Assembly (NCBI GenBank): GCA_049999765.1
Contig: JBNGIQ010009407.1
Coordinates: 140,950-204,949, forward strand
Direction: 5' to 3'
DNA from: Phaeoceros laevis
Taxonomy: Eukaryota; Anthocerotophyta; Anthocerotopsida; Notothyladales
DNA length: 64,000 bases
Shown: positions 43,178-51,730 of the stretch, piece after piece
Layout of the letters: each line of letters starts with the position of its first letter
Numbering within the stretch: the stretch's first letter is position 1
Translations under genes and position numbers: made by a program
The notes under the pieces: generated by a model
The model's database searches: none
What the model saw: the letters and a program-made list of their open reading frames with translations, nothing else
What the model was told of the DNA's origin: nothing

Positions 43178-45202
43178 ATGCTGAGAGCCAGCAGCCCGCA
43201 GGCCCCGCGGCCGCCATGCCCCGGAGCTCGTCACAGCTCACGGCCGCCCCTGCAGCTTCCTCCCCTCCAGGCCCTGGCCCACGCAACCGCCTTGGAGCTA
43301 GCCCCCACAGCTCGAGGGAAGAGCTCATCCACCACCAGGATGAAGCCGGACGCAGATATGGAAAAGCAGGTGATGAAAGGGTTGAGCATGACGGACCAGA
43401 TGGCGTCCATATGCGACGAAGCGCAGCTCAATCTCGTGGTAGAAGCCTTGGACCTCCTGGTGCAGAGGGGGATTGCAGTGGACAGTTCTGTGGTCTTCCG
43501 TGTCCTGAAGAGGTGCATTGAGCAGAGGGATTTGGGTCTTGGCACCCGAGTTCACGCTCTTGCTGTCGACCTTGGCTACGAGTCCAACACGTTTCTGGCC
43601 AACCACATCATCCGGATGTATGCCTCTCTGGGGAGGCTGGAGGAGGCAGTGCACGCGTTCACCAAAGTGGCAGCACCAGACACCTACATGTGGGCTTCCA
43701 TGATTAGGGCGTACGGTGAGCATGGGCAGCACCAGGAGGCCATCAGACTGTATCGAGATATGCGTCAGTCGGCTGTGAAGCCCAACAGTTATGTATTTGT
43801 GGCAGTTCTGAGGGCCTGTGCCAAGGCATCGGATCTGGCATCTGGGGAGCAGGTGCACTCAGATGTTACAGAAAGTGCGTTTGCGTCTCACCTCAATGTT
43901 GGCAACTGCCTGGTGGACATGTATGCCAAATGCAGAAGCTTGGAGGATGCTCGAAGAGTGTTTGACAGGTTACCCGAGAGGGATGTGGTGACATGGACTG
44001 CCATGATGGCAGGGTATACCCAGCATGGGCTTGGCAAAGAAGCCCTGGCTCTGTATGCCAGTATGCAGCAGGAGGGCTTGACTCCAGCCAACCGTGTGAC
44101 CTTCGTGTGCCTCCTGCAGGCCTGTGCCAGTGCAGGAGCTTTGCATCAGGGGAAGCAGCTTCATGCACAGATTCGGGAGAGGGGCCTGGATACTGATGTG
44201 GTTGTGGGTAACTGTCTACTGGACATGTATGCAAAGTGTGGGAGTTTGGTGGACGCCTGCAACGTCTTTGACAGCATGCCCACAAGAGATGTGGTGACAT
44301 GGAACACTCTCATGAACGGCTATGCTCAGCACAGTGACGGCCGGATGGCCATACAGTGCTTTGAGAAGATGCAGCAGGAAGGTGTGAAGCCCACTGTTGT
44401 GACTTTCGTATGTCTCCTGGTGGCCTGCAGTCATGAGGGACTGGTTAACGAGGGCCAGAGGTACTTCAAAGTCATGGTGAAGGAGCATGGAATCAAGCTT
44501 GATGTGTTCCACTACAACTGCATAGTGGACCTTCTTGGGAGGTCGGGCCGCCTCAACGAGGCAGAGAATGTGCTGCAGACCATGCCATTCGACACTGACA
44601 CTGTGGGGTGGACAGCTCTGCTGACTGCCTGTAAGACCCATGGTGACATCGAGCGTGGACGTCGGTGTTTCGACCACCTGACTCAGTTGGAACCTGAGAA
44701 TTCGACTCCCTATGTGCTGTTGGCCAGCATGTATGCCAATGTCGGCAGGTGGAATGATGTAGACAAGATAGAGAGCTGCAGAAGGGCTGCAGGTGCTAAG
44801 AAGAAGCCTGCAAGGGCGTGCATCGAGGTCAAGAACAAGCTCCATGAGTTTACAGTCGGAGAAGAGAGGGCTGATATTTCAACCAAGTCGAGGAGTATGA
44901 ATGCCAGCTTGAAACAGGGAGGGCATGTTCCACAGACAGAGCTGGTGCTCAAGCCTGTCTCGCAGCTAGAGAAGGAAGATGCATTGTGTGGACATGCTGA
45001 GAAACTGGCGCTTGCATATGGTCTCCTGAACACTCCAGATGGCACAACACTGCTAGTTACCAAGAACCTCAGAATGTGCAACGACTGCCACAGCGGTACA
45101 AAAGTCATGTCCAGGATTGAAAGGAGGGAGATCGTAGTTCGAGACTCCCACCGTGTGCACCGTTTTGTCGAGGGCTCTTGTTCATGTGGGGATCGACATT
45201 GA
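43178..45202 (+). CDS. PPR protein, KP-type DYW variant ending GDRH (candidate U-to-C editing factor)
   Basis: An intronless frame of 674 residues. The first 55 residues are Pro/Ser/Ala/Arg-rich and acid-poor, like an organelle transit peptide. About twelve PLS-class PPR motifs follow (the last S2 is HYNCIVDLLGRSGRLNEAE), then E1 and E2. The variant deaminase starts with KKKPARACIEV (541), lacks the PG box and the D-x-x-H-P patch, has HAE (606-608) and CNDCH, and ends CSCGDRH. GRP and DRH are the two C-terminal endings described for KP-type domains in hornworts. In the P and S motifs, residues 5 and last are mostly N/D, which in the PPR code reads U, with one T/N (A). The start at 43178 is the first Met; Met 43331 is a possible alternative. 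Confidence 0.87.
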   Translation: MLRASSPQAPRPPCPGARHSSRPPLQLPPLQALAHATALELAPTARGKSSSTTRMKPDADMEKQVMKGLSMTDQMASICDEAQLNLVVEALDLLVQRGIAVDSSVVFRVLKRCIEQRDLGLGTRVHALAVDLGYESNTFLANHIIRMYASLGRLEEAVHAFTKVAAPDTYMWASMIRAYGEHGQHQEAIRLYRDMRQSAVKPNSYVFVAVLRACAKASDLASGEQVHSDVTESAFASHLNVGNCLVDMYAKCRSLEDARRVFDRLPERDVVTWTAMMAGYTQHGLGKEALALYASMQQEGLTPANRVTFVCLLQACASAGALHQGKQLHAQIRERGLDTDVVVGNCLLDMYAKCGSLVDACNVFDSMPTRDVVTWNTLMNGYAQHSDGRMAIQCFEKMQQEGVKPTVVTFVCLLVACSHEGLVNEGQRYFKVMVKEHGIKLDVFHYNCIVDLLGRSGRLNEAENVLQTMPFDTDTVGWTALLTACKTHGDIERGRRCFDHLTQLEPENSTPYVLLASMYANVGRWNDVDKIESCRRAAGAKKKPARACIEVKNKLHEFTVGEERADISTKSRSMNASLKQGGHVPQTELVLKPVSQLEKEDALCGHAEKLALAYGLLNTPDGTTLLVTKNLRMCNDCHSGTKVMSRIERREIVVRDSHRVHRFVEGSCSCGDRH

Positions 45203-45433
45203 CAAGAAAACCCGTGGAGACCCTCTTTTATGAGGCCCTATTTGAGATTCACTTTCAGAACTGAAGACTCACACATGATGGAACTGCTGCTGACTTGGCG
45301 CAACCTCAACAGGGAAGATTGTTTTTGTCAACTTCGTCACAAACTGAAGGTGAAAGACATTGCAGTATGCCAAGTGCAGGCAATTCTGAGGGACCCGAGA
45401 GTGGAGGCCAGACCTTGCTCCTCATGCACCTCC

Positions 45434-45915
45434 ATCAACTTGTTCCAAGACACGCTCAAGTTGTACATTGGGATCATGCTGGTGGATGTGTATACCAAGA
45501 TCTGGACCAACAGAGACTCTCTAAATGTGAGGTCCCAGGGAGGTAAGAAGAATATGCTGGCTGTGGGTCTCTGCTTCATCAACTTGTTCCCAGACATGCC
45601 CAAGTTGTACATCGGGATCATGCTGGTGGATGTGTATGCCGAGTTCTGGCCCAACAGAGACTCTGTAAATGTGAGGTCCCAGGGAGGTAAGAAGAATATG
45701 CTTGCTGTGGGTCTCTGCTTCATCAACTTGTTCCAAGACATGCCCAAGTTGTACATCGGGATCATGCTAGTGAATGTGTATGCCGAGTTCTGGCCCAACA
45801 GAGACTCTGTAAATGTGAGGTCCCAGGGAGGTAAGAAGAATATGCTNNNNNNNNNNAGAGACTCTGTAAATGTGAGGTCCCAGGGAGGTAAGAAGAATAT
45901 GCTGGCTGTGGGTCT
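45434..45915. repeat. 144-bp tandem repeat (minisatellite) downstream of the GDRH gene
   Basis: Units of 144 bp start at 45434, 45578 and 45722 with ATCAACTTGTTCC. A further partial unit follows the 10-N gap. They are nearly identical to each other. Because 144 is divisible by three, a forward frame stays open through all copies, reading LYIGIMLVDVYAEFWPNRDS and so on. The LVDVYA core resembles a PPR S-motif (LVDMYAKCG), so the array may descend from decayed PPR sequence. Confidence 0.85.
45847..45856. other. Assembly gap (10 N) inside the 144-bp repeat array
   Basis: Ten N within the fourth repeat unit, probably a collapsed or unresolved number of repeats. Confidence 0.97.
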
Positions 45916-46102
45916 CTGCTTCATCACCCTGTGCTGCGCTGGTCCTATGATTCTGGGCGCCTGGTGTTCGTGGCACAGAAGTGAGGAAGGTGTGATATGT
46001 GTGGCAGAACAATTTTGGGTGCCCTTAAAGGCTCGTGGTGAGAGCATGTTGAGGCTCATCCTCATCCAATGCTTTTCTAACTTGACAAACAACATCAAGT
46101 AA

Positions 46103-47937
46103 AAGGTTCCCTTCCATATGGAAGCTACCATAGAGTTTTTTAAGTTACTATAGCCAATGTTACTATGGTAGAATGGACTCCATTCAGCTAGGTGCTAGGG
46201 CAAGGGAGGCTAACTCCCTCCAATGTAAAGACCACCAATCCACTTAGTGCGCCACCAAGGTGTCGATGTGCTCGATTCCCATGTGGTGTTCGTTAACAGC
46301 ACCTATTACTACTACCATAGCTAACGGATGAGACTTGTCGTCCAAGGCCATGTTGGGCTCAGTCACATCCGCAAAACTTGATAGGTGACCCTGGCTTCGT
46401 TCTCCGAGTGACAACGTGCGCGTGCAAGCATGTATTTGTGCATAAAAGCTTACAGCAGCACCTTCTAGCGTAACGTTCTATCAAGGAGAACTTGCAAAGA
46501 TTGCCGACCTAGCGTACCTTTGACTCGATCCCCTTGTGGAGTCGGTACAGCGCGGCACCTTACTACTACGTAGGGCCATAGTGGAATTGCTTAGAGCGAA
46601 GCTTTGAGTGGTTATTAGCACATTCTCATTTGCCAAATTAGAGGCTACGTAGGGCCATAGTAGAATTCCTTAGAGCAAAGCTTTGAGTGGTTATTATAAT
46701 GCACATTCTCATTTGCCAAACTAGAGTCTTCAGAAGGCTAGAGAGGGCCATAGTAGAATTGCTTAGAGCGAAGACTTGGGATGTATGAGTACCGTTCTGC
46801 TCGAAGGGAAACTTGACAAGCAATCACGACACGGAAACTTGACAAGCAATCACGACTGTAGAGATTCTTGCCACCCGGCCAAGAACTAACCCCAAGAGAC
46901 CATGCTGCGCGTTTATGTTGTAGCACCTTTGAGTCCGGGCGAGACAAAGAATAGAGGTGTGTCAAGCGCACCTGCTGGACGTCGTGCTCACGAACTGCCT
47001 CAATACCCCATATTGCCCAGTTCACAGGGAGTGCGCGGGTATTTAGTCCGTTTTCTCTCTGATATAATCACGACTATACTTGAACAGGATCTGTTCTATA
47101 GTTCGTACATCCAGTCTGTGTTTCCTAACTCAGACAAACCTCACAATCCGGAAGATGAGGCAAGGCTGGCTGGCCTGAGCGCGATTGCCGCGCAGGCGAC
47201 TCTCCTCCGGGAGAGTCTCCTTGCGCCAGATGAACGTCCCCTTGGCTCATTCCGCCAAGGGTTGACGGCCAGTCAGCGGTCTGACGGATTGCCATATTTT
47301 GCCGGCCTGCACAGCGACAACAGAGAACATGCTGTCGAATCATGCGGCTAAGCTCTGCCGGGATGTTGCCTCCAATTCCTCGAAAGGACCTCGTTTACCA
47401 GCAGGCGTCAGCTGCCTCTTCTTCCTGGACGCCACAGGGTAGCTGGTTTCCTAGTCAAGGGGGACCTCCAGATTTGATGAGGCCAACCAGATAGCACCAC
47501 ATAATTCTCTGGAGTACGACTTACGGCAGACATGACTGAGTGTGAGCCCCTCGACAGCTGTCCTGCCTCAGAATCTCCACATCCCGCATGACTCTGTGGT
47601 CGACAACGCTCTTTTTTTGCAAGCATCCTCCACGTTCTGAGCTCAGTTCACAGGCGCTACGGCTGGAATATACCTGCATCCTACCATCACCTTCAATATG
47701 CAAGGTACGCTCATTTGACTCAGGTGGCATCCACTCCACATTTGTGATGAGAAAGAGCTGAGAGAGCGGGTTCGAGTTGCTTCCGGTTTCGCCAGGACAA
47801 GAGCAAACACCGTCGAAACAACACAAGACTGTTTGAATGGATCTTACAGGTTGCTTGCCCCTAACCCTTCTCCTTTGCCAGAGTGAGAACACCCCGGCGA
47901 TGGCGATGGCAATGACGACTAGGATGTTGCACCGTGC
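46103..47937. other. Repeat-bearing intergenic region
   Basis: About 1.8 kb. Roughly 80-bp units beginning AGGGCCATAGTGGAATTGCT recur three times at about 46573-46775, and a 27-bp GGAAACTTGACAAGCAATCA-type unit is duplicated at about 46805-46857. A forward frame of 149 residues (46902-47351) has an Asp/Glu/Leu-rich stretch but no recognisable domain. I would not call it a gene without transcript support. Confidence 0.5.
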
Positions 47938-48642
47938 TTGCTTCCAGACAGAACCGGCGAGGGCAACAGAAGCAGCCATAGCCGCAGCTCCTCGGAGCCC
48001 TCCTCGGCGGCACCAACCCCGGATGAACGATTTGAGCGGCTGCTGGACGCGATGGAGGCACAAACAGGGCTGATGCGGCGCTACCTCCACAAGCTGGAAT
48101 CCACCGACCCGCAGGAATCCGAGAAACGCCAGATCCTGTGCGACTACTACACCACCAGCTCCTACAACACCACAGTGGTGATCGCGGCCCTGATCATCAC
48201 CTGCTGCTTCACGGCCCTGTTGCAGCCGCCTGGTGGCATGGCGTCCCAGTCGGGTAAGGCCACCCTAGAGAGGAGCGCGACTTTCAAGGTCTTCTTCGCC
48301 CTCAACGGCATGGCCATGGGGACCGCCTGCGTCACCATTCTGCTGCTCATGGGGGGCCGCCCTGTCACGGCACGGGGGGCCAACATCCTGCTACTGCTGG
48401 GCCGGTCTCTGGTCAGCTTCGCCATTCACTTCACCTTGGGTGCATTTCTCGCGGGAGCCTTCATCGTGACGGAGCAGGTACCGGTACTGGTGTCGGTGTT
48501 GGTGCTGTGTGGGGTTGCTTTGACATGCTACTACGCTCTCTACTCCTGCCAGCACGAGATCCTGGACCGGTTTCCATTGCCGCCATCGCTGGAACGCAAC
48601 CTTTCCAGCAAGTTCATGATATCATTGGGCAGGAGACTGTGA
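47938..48642 (+). CDS. PGG-domain membrane protein
   Basis: A 234-residue protein. Residues about 1-70 are hydrophilic (Ser-rich, then an amphipathic helix RFERLLDAMEAQTGLMRRYL). The rest has four hydrophobic segments. The first ends with the signature ITCCFTALLQPPGG, characteristic of the plant PGG domain normally found at the C-terminus of ankyrin-repeat membrane proteins such as the ACD6 family. The domain continues with FFALNGMAMGTACVTILLL, as in that family. No ankyrin repeats are encoded upstream in this window. This is either a stand-alone PGG protein or the last exon of a gene whose ankyrin part is lost. Met 47938 is the first in the frame. It probably sits in the plasma or an internal membrane; the function is unknown. 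Confidence 0.7.
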   Translation: MLPDRTGEGNRSSHSRSSSEPSSAAPTPDERFERLLDAMEAQTGLMRRYLHKLESTDPQESEKRQILCDYYTTSSYNTTVVIAALIITCCFTALLQPPGGMASQSGKATLERSATFKVFFALNGMAMGTACVTILLLMGGRPVTARGANILLLLGRSLVSFAIHFTLGAFLAGAFIVTEQVPVLVSVLVLCGVALTCYYALYSCQHEILDRFPLPPSLERNLSSKFMISLGRRL

Positions 48643-49625
48643 GGTTTCCAACCGGCCTTCTGTCTGCAATGTAAAAGTCTCATATCGTACACGTTCTGAT
48701 GGTCTCACTCCTCTTCCTGGAACATTTCCTGCTATCCTTCGTCTGGAAAGAACCTATGCAGTTCATTCAGACGAAGGCAACTGCAAGCAGCCCGCCCAAG
48801 AAAAAGGTTGCATCACATACACATGACTCCCACCATCCCATACAAGTCCAGATTTTCTGCTTGTCGTTCACATGACACGTTCATGGATAGCTACTGCCAT
48901 GGTGCTGTCATGCATGGCTCCTACGCCTTCCAGCCAAGCCCAGGCATTCCTCAAAGGCCAATAGTTAGCTAAAACACCAAAGACCATTACCACCATGCAC
49001 AATTCATGAGCAGTCGGTAAACCAATTACCACCGTGAAACAATTCACGAAACTCGTATATCAACAACCGTGTTCCGTTTCATCTCTTTCAGAGTTTCCCA
49101 ACAACAAAAAGTGCTCAACTTAAAAACTCTCCCACGACCGTTTGAAACTTCTGGGAGAAAGAAAGACAAACGCGGCTTCCAAGAGGACGGTAAGCAAGCT
49201 TACAAGTTCTGCACTTTACTATATATCCTGGTTTCACAATGTACAAGACCGCAGTATGAAGTCTGCTGCTAAGAGCAACCACAGCGACGCAGCCAGTTCT
49301 GGCAATATCTGCTTGAAGGAACCCTCCTTCAGCTTGAAGGAATATCTGCTTTGGCTGACGGCGAAGTTTTCTCACCCAGAATTGCTCCAACGAGTCCTCC
49401 CATCTGCAAATCGTCCAGGTTACATTTAAATCTCTTATCTCTTACGCTGATGACGTGGTATGTACACTGACTCCAATCTGACACAGTATTTGTCCACACA
49501 AGCAAAATTGGAAATACACACTACAATGAATTTAACTAGTTGTGGACACCTGGTGATGCTGGGAGTAATGTTTACCCACTCTTCAACCACATCTACTGGT
49601 ATGGCACAGTAGCGAGCTCCACAGT
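48643..49625. other. Intergenic region between convergent genes
   Basis: 3' flanks of the PGG gene and ARP6. Only short frames occur (for example 49142-49429), none with recognisable content. Confidence 0.4.
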
Positions 49626-51517
49626 TCACTGTAAAAACCGCCGACGAGATCTCAAGGAGCCCTGCTCTTCATACTCTCTTTTAGTCACTGAAGAACCAGG
49701 GAACTCAGGGCTGGAAGAAAGCAAACATCCCCCTTGCCATGCACTAAGCATTGGACTGTAAAAAGTTATTGGTCAGGCAAGAGTTTGAAAATGACCTCTT
49801 CCAGAACTTGGAAAAATGCAAAGGAGCGCCCACTCACTTTTCAGCCACTTTCACATGAACTTGATATTCGTCAGGTACTAGAGGCCGTAGTTCCAATTCA
49901 CTGAAAGTACACAGTTAGAATGGGCATTGCAGAATTCAAGCAATAAACCTCGATTCAGATGGCACAGATCTAAGCAACTTACAGTCTGTCCTTGAAGCCA
50001 TGAAACAAGCAACTTCCACCTGTCAATATCACACTGAAGTACGCATGGTATCAATTTCCAGAAGATTGATCAAGGGAGTTAACAGCAAACCTATAAATGT
50101 GATGTAGCTACAAGCATTTATTCTTCAAGTTTACCCAAGCTCAGTAGGTTGGCAGAGTCCTTACTTGTCGTAGAGCAGGGGATGTATGGCAGGCGTGCAT
50201 GTATTGACAGCCCTGACGATGCATTCTGCCAATCCAGCCTCCTTCATTCCTGGACCACCAAGCAAGAACCCTTCTAAGCACCGTTGCTTTTCCCAGAAAT
50301 TTCCGTGTCAAGTATTTTGAAAAGGTTTCAGGTTCTCACCTAGATCCGTTGGATGAAACAGCATTTCTGGAACCAGAAATCTCTCGTTGGTCAAGGTAAG
50401 CTCCTGGAGGAGAAACCACAGCCGGTTGAGAACTAAACGAAGACTGAATGCCGTTGAGCGGAAGCACAGGCTTTAACCCAATATTACCTGATCTTCGTGC
50501 GCAGGTAGAACTCCGGACTTTTGACTTCCTCTTTGGCCATTGGAGGCGAGATCCTGCCCTTGCCCATCATCTGCATCTTCCCCAACCTCTGTGTCGACAT
50601 CCATAGCTGAGTTCTTGATAAGCGCCCTGCTCGCAGCCCTATCATCCTTTACGAATCCTCTTTTGTGCTTAACTCCATCAGGTAGGACATACTCGCACCT
50701 CAAGAAGTTATCTTTGCCTCGCTTTCTGCAACAGCACAGCAACGGAATTAAGCCAAATAGTTCGAAGAAAGCTCCTCCAACTGAAAGAACACAAATGTTC
50801 CCGCAAGCACCTGGCAACCTCTAGGTCTCTCATCACATCCATGGAGCAGTAACAGAGCTTCTCCTTCACATCTTCCATGAGGTAGGTCTCATCCATCATG
50901 TTCCAGGCACGATACGAGACCAGCTCCTTCAGATAATTGGTGAGCGCTTTCCCTCCCAGCTGGATCCTTTTCACTCCGTGCTTCAGCACAAAGCCCTGGT
51001 ATACCGGTACCGCATGCGTGAATGAGAAACCGCAATCAACGACTAGGCTGCACCCCCCCCTAGCCAGCCAGCTGGTCTCTTCCGCTCGGCTAGCCTCGTA
51101 GAGATGGGTAAGAGCTGGGCCGTTTGCGACATACAGGGACTGGAAACCGAATTCTTCAAACACCAGCTCGTCTGTGGCCCGCTGGATGGCAGGCAGGTTG
51201 AAGAGCGGCTCCACCAGCAGCAGGCCACACTCAACAGGCTTCACCTGGAGCAAGTGCTTGAATAGCCGATCCCATACCTCCTTCTCAGCGTCCACATGGA
51301 TAAGATAGCCCCGGTCCATAGGGCGGCGGAGGTTGATGCCCTGAATATCGTCGCAATCCTGTAAAAGATCAGCTGGGAGCCACTTCTTGCTGCTGCGGGG
51401 GCGGCCTAGGCAGTTTGGCACCACAATAGGGTCTTGATCCTGTCCTGCGATGCTCGCTTTGCAAAAGCCGGCTCCATTGTCCAGCACCACAACCGGTGCT
51501 CCTCCACTGCGACTCAT
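49626..51517 (-). CDS. ARP6: Actin-related protein 6 (SWR1 complex subunit)
   Basis: ARP6 is a nuclear subunit of the SWR1 remodelling complex that deposits H2A.Z. Eight exons fit in phase: 51517-50811, 50725-50488, 50403-50340, 50249-50165, 50107-50091 (17 nt), 50019-49983, 49900-49838 and 49755-49626, giving about 446 residues. Landmarks in order are VVVLDNGAGFCKASIAG (actin phosphate loop), GYLIHVDAEKEVWDRLF, LLLVEPLFNLPAIQ, SLVVDCGFSFTHAVPVYQG (second phosphate loop), GGKALTNYLKELVS, LARKRG-like VARKRGKDNFL, CEYVLPDG, ERFLVPEMLFHP, IGGSCLFHGFKDRL, LRPLVPDEYQV and the C-terminal RRRFLQ. The WQGG block near the end matches the WRGG of other ARP6 proteins. No disruption was seen. Confidence 0.92.
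50091..50107 (-). other. ARP6: 17-nt microexon of ARP6
   Basis: CTACATCACATTTATAG on the minus strand, flanked by TTGTAG upstream and GTTTGC downstream. It is required to keep phase between exon 4 (ending GACAA) and exon 6 (starting GTGGAAGTTGC) and supplies YITFI ahead of GGSCLF, matching the conserved strand before the GGS loop. Confidence 0.75.
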
Positions 51518-51730
51518 TCCAGCTCATGGAGGACTCCGCCTCAGAAGCCGTCGTGTGACACCCTCCATTCGTGCAACAACACACAATCTTCGACTTCTGT
51601 CCTTCCGGTGGAGGCTTGCCGCTTCGAGCCGGGGGTTTGCATTGTGATGAAGCGTTCCCGCGCTTTTTTTCGCTCGAAAGCGTTGATAGGTGTTCTACAA
51701 CACTGGGACAGTAGAAGGTTTGGCAGCGCG
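51518..51730. promoter_or_regulatory. Bidirectional promoter region, ARP6 / CTF4
   Basis: Only 213 bp separate the divergent start codons of ARP6 and CTF4/EOL1. A shared promoter is inferred from spacing; I did not identify a TATA box or a particular factor site. Confidence 0.5.

Noticed and set aside
29633-45202. Organelle or bacterial origin of the intronless PPR genes
   Set aside because: Intronless PPR genes are normal in plant nuclei. Surrounding genes are spliced plant genes and base composition is continuous.
45337-46131. 264-residue minus-strand frame across the 144-bp repeats
   Set aside because: It mirrors the repeat array, whose unit length is divisible by three, and it crosses the N gap. 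No domain.
46902-47351. 149-residue forward frame
   Set aside because: No recognisable domain, no neighbour that explains it and no splice evidence. Mentioned in the region note but not called as a gene.
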